Assembly (NCBI GenBank): GCA_013398295.1
Contig: VZSF01003229.1
Coordinates: 248,001-312,000 of the forward strand
DNA length: 64,000 nt
From: Chionis minor
Taxonomy: Eukaryota > Chordata > Aves > Charadriiformes > Chionididae
Direction of reading: 5' to 3'
Below, piece by piece: positions 1-13,900 of the stretch (position 1 is its first letter; each line of letters starts with the position of its first letter). A program made the translations under genes and the position numbers. The notes under the pieces are model-generated. The model was not told the DNA's origin. It ran no database searches and saw nothing but the letters and a program-made list of their open reading frames with translations.

Positions 1-990
1 TACCAGGTGAAGGAGCAGTGAGAAGAGGTGAGCCTGCACGCCACCAAGGAAGATAAGATGAACAGGAGGTCAATATGGTCTTTGCAGAGACCCCGCAGAA
101 CTAAGAATCCAAAACCTGTGTTGCAAGGTGGGAAGGAAATCTACGGACTACCTTCAAGGGATCAAAACTCCCAAGATGGGGGAAGACTGAAACTTGTCAT
201 TTCTAGCAAGACAACTGGGGCTTCTTCTCCACTTCTGGTTCTGGAAACAGGGAGGAACAGTCACCTTGCATCAGGGGAGGCATCAAAGCCAGCCAAATCT
301 CAACCAAGTGTGTGCATAGAGGAGAAAATGGGAGCGATAGCTGTTGGAGACTCCTTCCTGCAAGGGAAAGAGAAATCCTTCTGTTGGTTTGACCTGCTGT
401 CTCAGGTTTGCTGCTTATCTGGGTTGTGGTAAAGAAATTGTTGACTCTTGTTGACTCTTTTTGAGCCTTCAGACTCTTACCCCGCAACTGCTCACTCATG
501 TGAGCATTATAAACAAACAGGAGGAACTAAAGCTCCACATGCAGTCACAGAACTGTGGGATGGTTGGAATAACAGATGCAGCGGGATGGCTTGCACAACT
601 GGCATGCTGTGATGGACAGGTATACACACTCTTCAGGAAAGGAAGGCAGGGAAAACAAAGAGCAGGGTTGGCCGTCTATCTGAAGAAGCAGCTTAAATGG
701 CAACATGGCCAGACTCAGGCCATCCAGGATATTTCTGCACAGTGTCAAGGGTAACATCTTGATTTGAGCACTAGAGGGCCAGCCATGGGGGAAGAAATTT
801 TTTGCCGTGAGGACAGCCAGGCAGCAGAACAGAGGGTTCATGCAGCATCCATCCTTGGAGATTTTCCAGACCCATCTGGATACATCCCCCCAAGCAACCT
901 GGTCTGAGCTCATCGCTGAGCCTGTCTTGAGCAGGAGGTTGGAGTAAGGACCTCCTCAGGTCCCTTCCAACCTGAGAGACTCTGAGCCTC
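1..990 (+). mobile_element. CR1 LINE with two internal deletions (ORF1, ORF2 endonuclease, 3' end)
   Basis: The window opens inside CR1 ORF1: the EEVS...KEDKMNRRSIWSLQRP region lines up with the ORF1 coiled coil. It is followed by the start of the ORF1 esterase domain around 346 (AVGDSFLQGKEKS, matching the CR1 GDSLLRG block). ORF1 stops at 430-432 and most of the esterase domain is missing. From about 470 the start of the ORF2 endonuclease follows: KQEELKLHMQ at 515 onward, then DGQVYTLFRKGRQGK and AVYLKKQLKW to about 700. The conserved catalytic TETWW is degraded to TDAAGW. The rest of the endonuclease and the entire reverse transcriptase are gone. From about 785 the 3' untranslated end resumes (GAAGAAATTTTTTGCCGTGAGGA) and runs to a decayed 3' tail near 985. 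The copy is dead, plus-oriented, and extends past the left edge. Confidence 0.88.
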
Positions 991-3900
991 TAGGGAAAAA
1001 ATCCTCTAATTCAGTGGCAATCAGAGATCTGTCTGCAAGGAACAGGTGGTAGTCAGAGGTAGATAAATTTATCCTTGTGCATGCAATTAGGTACATTTTT
1101 CCTTTTTAGTAAAAATTACAGGCATTTACATGGGACAGAGGTATTAAAGAGGCTTATAATTAACACAAATAAACACAAGAGTAAACTGCAGATAATCTAC
1201 CATTAACTAAACTAGAATAACATTCCTACACTTAAGTTATTCCACAAAAAAGTTCCCTAGTAAGTCCACAACTTGACTTATGAGATAAAAGGCTCAGGCT
1301 CATAGTCCTGACCCCACAGCCTGTGTTATTTTATTTATACATATATATGGGCCTGTAGAACTAAGCAGAACAAAGCCAGGCTGGAGTCATATCACCTAAC
1401 ACTGGCCATCTAAATAGATGTTTACTCTTTTCGCCAGTGTTTTCTCTGTAAGTTCCCTCTACAGTCACCCGCAGAAGAGTCACCTTTCACTAAATCTCCC
1501 CTTGACAGATAAATACAATTAGGCAAGATGAATTCTGTCCTTAACAAGAGCTGTTCACAAAGTCAAGCACTTAAAAGCCAAACACTGTAGTGAAAACAGT
1601 TTCTGTCTAGGAAAACAACTGTCCCTAATATTATTAAGCAGGCTCTAACCGAACTCATAGCCAGTGCCCGGCAAGCAATAATTCTTCCGATTCCTCTCAT
1701 TTATTCCTCAGGGTTTCCCCAGTGTGACTTGCTGGTTTAGACCTGTCTTGTTTAGACTGTTAATTCTCTTCAGGGCTGAGGACTGTTCATATTGCTTACC
1801 TAACCCAGTGGTTTTGCCACAGTTTAATCTCAAACACTTGTATTGGTTGCATACAACTCCACCCTGAAAGCCACTCTACCTTTCAGCATTTATCTCTGTG
1901 AGATAATTAACTCAGTACATATACCAAATTAACTGAAAACAGAGAGAGTAGACATTGAAAGTGTGAGACAGACTGTGCACAGAAACATCAAGACTGTGAG
2001 AATAACAAAAAGCAGTATTTCTAAGGCAGGCATGGCAGTAGTCCCCAGCTTGACCCCAAACTTCATTCTTAGCTTCATTCCCACACCTTCACCTGCACGT
2101 CTACGTCGTGATTCAGGTGTGAAATATCCTTTTATCTGGAGGTTTATTTTGTAACCATTCCAGCATGAAGCCATAATGAGGGTCTGAGATATAATTTTTC
2201 ATAGCGAGCATCTTGGCATTTGAGTTGTCATGTAGATGCTATGGGAACTCATGTGTTTACAGTCATCCTGTCTAGTCCTAACTACGACCTATGGGAGGTG
2301 GGGGCCGAGGGGGAGATGAGAAGAGACCTCCAGTCTCCAAAAGCCTAGCTTAAGAGAGCTACGTGCAACGCGAATTAGGCATTTGTCAATCAGCTCAAGA
2401 GCCTAAACAGGAAATGTTACTCAAACTGAAGTGGAGTTGTTTTTGTTTTCGTTGTTTGTTTTTTTTTTTTAAAGATCCAGAGTTTCACCCTGTCTACTTA
2501 CTTCCTTCTCTGTAAAGGCACATAAACAGGCTCTTGTCAAAAACCTAAGCAAAGGCTTTGCCACCCTGCCTCCGCCTGCCCCACTACACTCCACACCCCC
2601 ACATGCACACAGTGACTGACCGTACGTGAATTATCAGACTGTGGAGTCGCTCAAATGTGATGACTGTTTCCCATAACAATCTCCTGAAATAAAGAAAGTC
2701 CGTCAGCTCTCCAGCATTTATCACAGTACCTTTCTGTAGGGTAAGAAAAGAGTCTGTACTCTGAATGCTTTTACAAAGGCTAGAATAGCTTATGTTGTTC
2801 TTTGCAAGATGTAACTCTTAAGTTGAATGCTGACCGTTAGACACCCTTGTGCATTTGTACAGGGGAAAGAATGAACACAAAGTCTTTCAAGCCCCTTTTG
2901 AAGTTCCAGCGAGGGTTTGACTGATGACCCTTACCATTTTAAAAATCCTTCTTTCAAATATGGAGGAAATCCACTATTTCTTTCCATGAATAATACCTTT
3001 CAAAGTTTTACTCATGCCTGGAATGGATTCAGTATTTTAAGTAAACATTGTTCCATAATCTGAGGAGTGCCAAACAACAAAATATTTCCCCTCTAACTTA
3101 TTTCTGTTACATAACATTACTTTATAATGTAACAGGCAAGCAAGTGGAAAACATCCGGCAGACCAGTTTTTAAGACATCTTATTAGATCAGCAGTAGATA
3201 CAGGGCATTTTATATTATTTGGGTTGTTTGGGGTTTTTTATGAGATGAGAAAAAAAATAAATAATTTTAATGGTTAAAAATAAATAAAAATCAGTGGTAA
3301 AAAGTGACCTATCAAATTTAATAAACCCTTTTGCTAAGGCTTAGAGATACTCTGAACTAACGGTAGAAGTGAACTTCAGGTCATTTGAAAAAGCTTCTGC
3401 AAACCTGCTGCTGATTATCCCAAACCAACAAACACGAGGACTGGAATGTTAAACACATCACACAAAGCAAAGGGGAAATAAGACTTTTAGGCAAGGTCAT
3501 GCTACCTAAACCGCAATACTTCCTTGCAAATGTATTTTTCCAGAAACGGCAAACACAACTTCCCTTCTGCAAGGTCTGTAGCTTATTATTCTCTGTGATG
3601 ATTCACACTGCACGATAAAATTTGAAAAACAGAACCAGTGCAACTTTAAAACAAGTACATATTTCCATTCAGGACACTGTAAGTTTAAGTTGATGAGCTG
3701 TTTGATCCTTTGAAGACCTACATAGTTGCTTTGTTTGATAATATACCCAGCTGCCTAGGTTGCTTTTCCCCTTTTAGAACAGCTGTATCCTTTGGATAGA
3801 ATACCAGCATCAAACTCCTGAATCCTTATATGACTCGCCATGTGGCCTGTGGCATATGTTGTCAAAAAGCAGGTAACAAAAAATATTACTGGAACTATTC

Positions 3901-6900
3901 AACAGTACTGGCAAATTTTCAAGCCTAAGGTTTCCAAACAGTACAGCTTGGGAAGTGTTGATAAGACCCAGGCAGTAAACACACGCTGAACAAATGTCTC
4001 AGGAATGGCAACGTGAAGTGACAATTCAAGCTAACTTACCACAATGAGATTACTTTATCTCTCTGTACTGCGAAAAATAATACGTCACCACTGTTCTTAG
4101 TAAGTGACAGAATGAGGTGCTGCAGTCCCATGCAAGAGTAAGTAGTTCACTGGGAGGGGAAAAAATGCTGCATAGGACACAGTCTTTGCATGGGTTTCTT
4201 CCATTTCTCACTAAGAATAATTTTAATCAGTTAGAGGTTTTGAGTAGTCACCAAGTCATATCCACACACTACAAAAGAGGCTGTGTGCTGTCTACAAAGC
4301 GTGCTTTAGCATGTCTTAGAAACAGTCAGTATTAAGGAAGACAGTTAACTTATTCAAAGGGCAAGAGGCAAAACAGCCTTTTAGTATCTTCAGTCACAAC
4401 CATTAGTTTCATTGATGACTCTAAATGTGTAATGAGAACATTTCTGAGAAGATGATCTCCCAGAAGCTTTCTCACCTTGCACACTCTTGATATGTGAGGA
4501 AACTGCTGTGTGATCTCTGCACATTGATACAGTCACAAAGCTACATTTAGACCTGAGCAATTATCTACTGTACAGCTCTCCTCCTAAAAGCTCCATTTCA
4601 AAACCATCAGCTTTTAAAAATTAATCACTCCTAACCAGAATAGTTTAATCAACATTCACGAATTTGCTTAGTCATTCTTTCACTTTGTGAGAAAATAGTG
4701 GTTGTTGTTGTAATTGCTTAAGAGATATTCTTGGAGATTAAAGTCTCTTGCCTTTCCGAGAAAATTTTTGCCAGTGTCTCCTCACGCTAACTTGGAAGAA
4801 CCCTGAAAACAGACAGTAATGCTATATACAAGTTGGGATAAAAAGGTTTTCAAATAACAGAGTGAAAATATATATATTAGCTAGCAAGTTTTAAACCATT
4901 GGAGCAGAGCACATTGAGTCTCCACGTGTTAGCCAGCCAAGAGAATTCTGCGTTTTTCCTTGCATTGGAGAATCCTCTTAAAGACTTTTAGACCCACACA
5001 CTAAAATAAGGTATATGATGCATTAAACCCATCTTTTTCTCATCTAGACTAGGCATCATAGCTTGGTACTGCTTGTGGGATAAGGATTTGTTTGGAAAAA
5101 CCACCTAAGTCATCAAACTGATTTCCTATAAACCACTTAACAGTCTTGACTGCAACCTGGACTGGCTTTCATGTCATGCAACAAAGCTGAACAGCCCTAT
5201 AATCCATCCTTGCTTTCCCAGTACTCCCCACTCATTTCCTCCTTCCCTTCTTTGCCTACAAACACATACTCATATACAGATCACATTACCCATTAGTATT
5301 ACTTTTCTAGTATTATGTATGATTTTGATGCAACAGTAACAAGAAAACATTTAAATAATACCTTTGTCCTGATAGTGACTTAAGATGCCTCTACAGCATC
5401 TAGAAGAAGTTTGGTTGTTTCAGCAAAACCCAGTTTGCAACTGAATTTCAGCATGAATTTACGCAGCAACACGGGTGATGATCACTCACTTAAACAACCC
5501 CATGTCAGGACATCTGAAGTGCCCACAACATCCAAGCCATCTGCAGTGGGTTGGCACATAAGACATACAGAATACCCATGCCCTTTTGAAGTCAGAGGCC
5601 ATGAGGCTTTGTGAAACACAGGATGTCTATGTGTCAGCAACTATGTCCTCTGTTTGAGGTTAAATCTGTGGGAGTTAACTGACAGAGCTAGAAGACATGC
5701 TTCCAGACTTATAAATCCTTCTTCAGATCCAAGAGACAGCTAACACCTAATAACTGTGATACCTATTTTTCTGATCAAATAACAAGCTTTCTACTTTTCA
5801 GTGAGCTGAGCTCAAACTCAATTTCAGAAGAACATTAGTAACCTACATTCATTCAAGAGAAATACTCCTCAGACCGGGAAACACCGCTGAACTGAAACAT
5901 GGATTTATTAAAAGCTGTATTACATCATTATGGAAGTTTAAGTGCCTTCTTATTCAAAATGGTTGTTAGACATCTTTCTTACAGAAGAGTAATGGCTAGC
6001 AGTATAGTTAAACTAACTTCATCTGGTGTCTTTCTGTTTTCCCTTGATACAAATCTAGCAGCAATTGAAAGACTTCTCTGTGTATTCCTGAGGAAAATAT
6101 GGATGTCTTTCAGTAATCCACTGAACATCCAAGTCACTTCTGAACATTAATAATTTTAGATCAAAGCAAAAACATTATGTTTTTGTGTTTCCAATTGAGT
6201 TCATGCTTTTCTTAGTGTTCTATGTGTCTTCCTCAAGCTGAGATCCTTCCACAGAGACAAACCCATCATATGCTCATAAAACATGATGCTAAAGTAGCAT
6301 ATTACTAATTCAGATTGAAAGTTTTTGCTGAATATGATGCTTTGAAGAAGCATGCTCTCCTAATTATAGGAGGATAAGCAGGTGAATACTGTCTGCTCTT
6401 ATTATAACAAAACTGTTTTCCAAATTAATAATGGGCAGTTACATATATGCAGACATCACAAAATCTGCATCAGAAAGAGTCACTCATGTCTTTGTTTACT
6501 CTGTTTTCCCCATTTTCTTCAGCACATAGAACTTAACCTGTTGATTCACCAAGCAAGTCCCTCATCCACTCTGAGTCTATTGCAACCCAGATGTAAGTCA
6601 CAGCCCTACTGAAGTGTTATGCTAGAGGACAAAGACAGTTTGATATGTTTTAACTTATGTTATTTCTGCACTTGCTTCTCTCTCAACTTCTAACACTTCC
6701 TTTCAGATAATGGAAACGAAGAAATTTGTCATCTTTTCTTCCACCTACACCTTTTGCAGCCACAACTTCTCTATATGCAGATCTGTAGACAGTGTGCAAG
6801 GTTTCTCAGAGCCAACCTTGTTTCAAGCACTGGATTAATAAGAGCAACTCGGAACTTTCCAGCTGCACATGTCAGAGGCGAGTGCTTTTGCTAGTAATGT

Positions 6901-7502
6901 GACAAACTCCCTGCAGGTTTCAGACATCTGTGAGATTTTGTACCACCTTCTGTCACTTTAACTGTCCTGAATTAGTCCCAAACCACCTGAGACAGGAGCC
7001 CCATCTCCAAGTCTCACCACTGCACAACTGTTATTAATGTGTTAGTATTAATTGACACGTTAAAGGATAATAAAGCTGCAATTCAGAAATATCTTTACTT
7101 CTATTCTTTAAATTCCTCCCAAGTGAAGGTTACTGGTCAAGTGATGATGAGGCAAATCCAGCTTCAATGATACTGTCCTTCCAAGATGTTTCAGTTTCGA
7201 ATTCAGATGAGAGCGCAGTGTAAAGGCTATGCTGATAAATAAAGGCTGAACATTGCTTTCTAGAGATAAAAAAGGTGAGGGTTGATGTTGATTGTCACCA
7301 GTCTCTCACTGTTTCTCAAGCACACTGACAAAAACCATAGCATTGGCCTGCCCAGAAGGTCCCATAGACAGCATAACTGGGACACTGCACTCCCACTGTT
7401 CAGACCATCCAGCTGAGAACCGGGGTCAAATGAAACTGAACTAAATCACAGGCATCATTCAGAAAGTTCCAGGAGATTTGGGAGAGGCTGTTTCTGCCAT
7501 CA
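991..7502. other. Intronic sequence, no gene seen
   Basis: This is AT-rich unique-looking DNA without a recognisable exon. It contains a T-run near 2,457-2,470, an A/T-rich patch at about 3,220-3,300, and open frames of at most 83 codons, all compatible with chance. No transposon was recognised. Confidence 0.6.
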
Positions 7503-7920
7503 CTGAACTTCTTCAGGTTTGGTCCCAAAAAGAGTAAAAACCTTCAGGTATTTGGGATTTTCCTCACACAAGCGCTCTGCTAAACTGTTGGGGTCTACAG
7601 CTAATTCACATCTCACTTTAAAAACAGGACAGGTGTGTCTATTCCACATATTCTTGTAACTCCCTCTGATATTCACTGCTTTCAGGTGTGAGGTAGCTGT
7701 GACAATCCTTCTGGACCCTGACATTGAATGATCTCCAGCACTGCCCTTCTCCAGACAATTTCTGTGTACACTGAGGGCTGAGTACTTCAGGCTCAGGGGG
7801 TAAAGCTCTCACCTCTGGAAGCTGTGGTGCTTGTCAGCCTTCCAAACTCCTCACCTTGGCAAGCTTTAGGACAGGACTGGAGATGAATTGATCTGGTCCA
7901 GCTTTTAGAGTTTTAGCCAT
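7503..7920 (-). pseudogene. Coding-like but broken stretch, possible old retropseudogene
   Basis: On the minus strand a frame opens at ATG 7,920 (MAKTLKAGPDQF...), meets one in-frame TGA at 7,834-7,836, then stays open for 64 codons to a stop at 7,639-7,641. That part has a protein-like composition rich in Glu, Gln and Pro (for example SYLTPESSEYQRELQEY). An overlapping frame then stays open to about 7,503 (DPNSLAERLCEENPKYLKVF). This pattern of adjacent frames could be a decayed processed gene copy with one stop and one frameshift. I do not recognise the protein, no poly-A tail is obvious, and chance cannot be excluded. Confidence 0.22.
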
Positions 7921-10900
7921 CAACACGTACGTGACATAGCAACAACACTGCTGATTACCGATACCTACTAGTCACTTTAGTTCTTGGTGTTTTTAAGCTC
8001 TGTCAATGAACAGATCAGTGCTCAAGTAGTTTGTGCCTCATGAGTCATTAAAATTGAAGATATAACATGAAATAGAGCAAGTTGTCGTCACCATTGTTTA
8101 TTAGTACAGAAACTCCCAGAAGGAATGTTTGTCATCATAATCTGAAAACATTCACAGTATTGCCAGGGAAGGAAAAAAAATTAAAAAATATCACAACTGC
8201 AATCTGTAAGAAAGCTGAAGTACAGCCATTCATATGGCTTAGCTAGTCTAAAGAAAAAACAGCAACAAGCCAATTGCTTTTCAGAGTGTGAACAACATTT
8301 TTTACGACAGTCTTGGTTTTCTCTCCTAAGCAATCTATTGCAGGTAAAAGGTGTTGGAGTGGCTGCCTAGGAGATTAAACTCACTTATGTATCCATATAG
8401 AACACAGTTAGCATTCACAGTCCAAATTTTTATTTCTTCCCTATACTTTAATCATGACCTACGTGAGCACGGTTCAGCAGTGGTTGGACAGTACCTTAGT
8501 CTCTGTGCTTGCTCATTCCTTGAGCATTCTCATGAGAAACAACATGTTGTTTCATTTTGCATGGGCTTAACCAGATGCTCTGATGCCAATAACTTATTTC
8601 ACAAAACTATGACATGTAAATCACAGGATGATTGCTGTTCTGTGACATGGATCCCACCAGCTCTTGCAGTGGGTTGCAGGTAAGTACTTCTGCCTTGACT
8701 ACAACACAAAACTGGAAAAGTCCTTAGTAATCACCAAGTATTGCCAGAATTTGTTGAAATGTTATTAGGTAACTGGAAAAAAACCTCCAATCAGGAAATT
8801 ATCAGCCCATGTGGAACTCAGTCATGGTAGTATCTGTTTTAATAGGAAGAGGAGAAAAAAAAAACCACCTAGAATTTAAAACCATCTTTTAGCAGACAAA
8901 GAAATCAGAATAAATGGACTCCATGTACAGAACTGGTTCACTTGAAATGTTGTCAGCATGCCTTACTTTTAAGTGTTACTCCGTTCTTGATTAGAAAAAA
9001 AGTACTATCTGCTGGGAATTTTTCCAGGAAGAACAAGCAAGAACCCAAGAAAGAACCACTTACATCGTATCCATTAATTACTATTAACATCCCAGATTCA
9101 GAAAAGCAACCTGATGAGACAACGGTCTACAAGCCTAGAATAACTGTGTATCACCAATCAGCAACTCCAGAGAGCACTCTCTGCACTGCATAAAGCATTG
9201 TTTCTGACAACAAATGTAAGAGAATTTTCCCCCCCTTTTAAAAATAGGTGGTTCTCATCAAGATAGTAATTAAACATAAGCTGAGAACATGTTTTATATA
9301 AATATTAGTCAAGAAAGGTTCCAAAGCTATGAACCTTAATTACATGCACCACTAAGTCTGAATGTGTTGCATAGGAGCAGAGAAGTAAGATAATTGTATA
9401 TGTTAAGAGTAATAACTTCCAAAAGAAATAATGATTTAACTATAGCACTTCTATTATGGTCAGAAAACTGTTATTTCTTCTCTCTGAAGATATGGTTGCA
9501 GCTGAGTGAGGGGTAACACTGGTTTAAGTAATCTATGAATCAGAATGAAGATTAGGAATACGCAGCTGTACTGAAAAAAAGCATAAACTTAAAAATTTTT
9601 CTGACTGAGCATCGGAGGCCCAGATGTCCAAAGTCCCACCTCTACATCTTGTGAGAAAACAAAGCAGTTCCCAAAATCTGGCTGAGAGAAAAACCTAAAA
9701 ACAACACAACACATCTTTGGAAATGATCGTGCCAAACTGTGCTCAAGAGCTTGGGATCAGTCTTAATAAGCTGGATGCATCTAATGTATCTATCATGCAT
9801 GTACCCGCTCATCCATCCACACAATCAGGCATATTAATATCTCTGAGTATGGTCAAACAACAAACCCACAATATAAATACTTCAGATATTTTGTAAAGCA
9901 CAATATGTGCAGGTAAGTACACAACAACTGGATGTTTCTACTTAAGAACTTCCTCCCCAACAGGGGAGGAAGACAACAATTGTTCTTCTGCAGGATGACA
10001 GTCTAACATCATCATCCACTGGAGTATAACATGAATTCAAACCGTGGAAAAGAACACATGAAATTCTGTAATAGGGTCTGCATCTCTTCTGACTCATCAG
10101 TAGATGGATGGGATTGAGAGAAGGAGATACACCAGTCAAAAACTACAGTAAATTGCTCCTTTATCTTCTCTGGTGCTTATTGAAATATGTAGTAAGTATA
10201 TTAACATGCAATTCCTGTTTAAAGTAATGCACACACAAAGGAAGCCCAAGTCCCTTGCTTCTACTTAAGGCTTATTTTCCTTTTTTGGTGTTAACACTTG
10301 GAAGCCAGCCGGTCAAAATACATCACTAGCTGTGCTCCCCTGTGCCTGTGGAGATGGCATGGCACTGAGCAAGGGGTTGCCAATATTTTCACAGGAGACT
10401 CTGGTAGATGTTTTCAAGCTAATGTGTGATAAATCCTTTGGCCCAGAGAGAGTGCAGTGTCCATGTATATATGGCATAAAGATCTGGAGGACTTCTTCAC
10501 CTGTCATCTAATTAAAGTTTAATGCCATCCCCAAGTTATCATCTCAAAATAGGCAGGACAACAGGGCAAACAAAATGCATTTGTTGGGGGGAAAAAATAT
10601 TCATTATACTTGAATAGAAGAGTCTATTGAAAATGTGCTAAAGCAAACATAGAGCTTAATCAGTAGAAATCAAATGGAGACTCTCTGATGTGGCAATGAG
10701 GAAAGAGGGTTTATAGCTTTCCCAGATTTGATAAGACTTGTTAGTGGCTCCAGTGTAATTCACATTAAAAGTGAGAAATTTCTCTTGAGAAAAAGTCACA
10801 CTGCCAGGAGATAGCTGATTCTCTCTTGGGGCAAATTATCTGAGTAAGGATGCCTCATCCCTTGCATTGAATATATTTTTAACAAAATGCCTTAGGATTC

Positions 10901-13900
10901 CCCCTTCATCATTTGCAAGGGAGACACACATTCAAGAAGTGAGAGATTTTGCAGGCTGGAAGCTTACACAGGACTTCAAATTACATTGCCCTCCCCCGGA
11001 GGAGGTCCCCAAGTAAAAACTCATTCCCACATTAACTGCCAAAATAACATCAGTCACTAACAATTTTTCTTTCCCTTTCACCCTCTTTCCTCCTTACCCC
11101 ACCCCCCCCCCACCCCCCAAAAAAAGTTGTCCTTTGGTCTGACCGCTAAATCAAAGAGAGGGATTAAAACAACTCATTATCAATTCAAATTGAATTTGAG
11201 ACACAGCTAAGACATAGGAGTTCTGAATTAGTCATGGAAATGCTGCATCTTAGGGTAATTTAAATGACCGGCTTTTTGTAATTACCCAGTGTACTGAAAA
11301 TTGCCTAGAAGTTGCTATAGCTCATACATTATAAATGCTTGATGGGAAAAATCAATGGACTACCTATCTACTACTTGAAGTACCAGTTCAGAGGGGTCAA
11401 CTCATTAGCAGTTGTTGATATTATTGGTTTGACCAGAAACAATTTAGTATTCTGGTTAAAAAAAAAATCCATTTAATTTTTTTTTTTTCTTCCTTCTCTT
11501 GGCATTTTATTCCCCAAGAACTTTTGGATGCTCAGCTGAAGGGTAGAGTAATACAGCCTAGGAGCAGCAAGTGGCAGTGGGATCCCAAACCTCAGGGTTT
11601 TCCACTTGTTTCTTGAGCTCTTCCTTGGAAGGAGAGCTTTTTGACAGACAAGACTGTGCTTCTGTGTGTAGTGTTTCAGTGGAAGACCAATGGGATACAA
11701 AGAGTCAAGACTAAGACCTGTCTTCCTTTTGCTGCGGATTACAAAAATTCATGTACAATTAGGAAAGAAGGATGACGAAGAACAAGGGAATGGGAAATGC
11801 CTGCTGGGGAAGGAAGGACTGGAGACAGATGTGTTAACATATGTGTTAACACTTATTTTCAGGAAATAAAGCCAGGATTGTTTTCAGATACTTATGTAGG
11901 TCTTCTGTGATGATTGAGAGACTATCAAGAAATTGCAGTGTAAATAAGGACTAAAAGAGAAGTTCTGCAGAGCAGCCTCTGCCTTTGCTAATAGTTACAC
12001 TAAGTTCCAACAAAAGAAGGACCCTTACTAGCAGTGTAAACTATTTTCATCCAGACTTGGGAAATGAACAGTCACATTATCTGTAGAGGAATTGCAGGAG
12101 GATCAACCATCTTAGCTTCCCCTGTCTTATGCTACTAAGATGACCAAAGTTAATATCATTTTAACTAAGGAAGTATCACTGGGTTGCATGCATTGAATCC
12201 AAGTAATTCATTTCTCAGGGGCAAACAAAAAAAATTGTAAAAAAATCAATAGTATTTTACAGAAAGATCATGTCTAATAGGCAATAATACAGGGCTTAAC
12301 TGAATTCTTCATTAAGTTTTGTCCTTCTTATACGAATTATGTGTAAGTCAGAGGAGAAGTCATCCCCGTTACATCCTCTCATCAAATTGTAATCTAATTC
12401 TCCGAATATGCCTCACTAAAGGATCTCAGAGTAACTAAAATGGAAATTAACATTTACTGGTACCTGTGCACCCAAAAGCAGAATTATATTCCATACATAT
12501 AAGGGAATTAACACTGCAAGACCCTGAAGAAAAAAAGAAAGCCACTTCAATTTAGCTAAAAATAAGTCAGTGAGAAGAGCACTGGATGTCACAAAGACAA
12601 ACCAACCCAACAGGAAGGTGTCAGGAGATAGGGATTATCCTTCTCCATGAATCTTTCCAGATTCATACATGTACTATTCTGTTTGGTTCCAATTGGTGGA
12701 AACAGAAGTGCCAAAATTATCATAAAGCTGTAGCATATCTAATCAATATCACCTGTTTTTAGAGTGTTCATCACCTGGGTGCATAGCTAGTGAAAAATCT
12801 ATTCTCCAGCAGCTTTTTTCCAGCCAACTTTTCATAACAAAGCCTAGAAAAGTAGCAGAAGGCAGAAGACTACTTCTACTCTGACTCTCCACAAGACTGA
12901 ATAAGGAAAACTTGTCAGACACTAAGAATTTTTAGAAAGAAAGCACCTATAGAGGATCAATGCAAAAGCAGGAGTGTGTTGGTATGTGCTGAAATAATAC
13001 TAAAGTTTATGGCTGAATTTCACCTAAACATGAAAATGATTAGAAAAAACCTGAACAATAACTTCTTTTTGATGGGCAAAGACACTTGTCATCGTAATAT
13101 ACGAGTAGCACAAGCTACTTTTTCCATTTTCAAAGCTGGCAAAGTCCATTCCATATCAAGTTTTGTTATCGTTAGGATAAATTCTACACAATCAGTAATG
13201 TTTTAGGTATTGTAAATCAGCTGAAAAACTATGCTCAGGAATATTCAATATTTTAATAGCCATTAATCATTAAGGACTTGTATGTATTGATAATTATTCA
13301 GCACAGTATAACATATAGAATAAAAATAAGTTTAGTAAAATAATAGGAATATATATCAATAAGAAAGATTTGGTCACAATTTCATCATGTTTCATAATTA
13401 TTTTGAACTCACTCCTGCTCTGGATAAAGATAAGTACCATTATTCATGTCAGGAATCCAAAATTTATAACTTCCTCTACCAGAGCCATCATACTTAGAAA
13501 CAGCTGCCTCCTTTTGGGGCAGAAAAGCTGAGCAAGATTTCAAAAGCAGGAGAAAACAAAAAAGCATCTGTCTGTATGTGGTCCAATTTCACTGCATCTT
13601 CCAGCTCTCTAAGAGAGGGAAATAGCAAAAGCTAGTAACAGAAAGCTGGAGGGTGTGTAAAAAGCTCTGTCATTTCCAGTGCTTTCCTTTTATAGAAAGT
13701 GTTAGGAGAACAAAAACTGGGATTTTCTAGGAGGTAAGTTTCCTCCTCTTCTCTAAACATGAAGTTTCCCTACACAGAGCTGAGTAATAGAAACGTCCTC
13801 CGTGAATCAGAGCACAAAGTCCACTTAGCTTTGTTAACTTGAACCGTAGCTTCTTTTTCAGAGCTGCGTAATGCTGCCAGTATCTGGTTGCACTTAAGCC

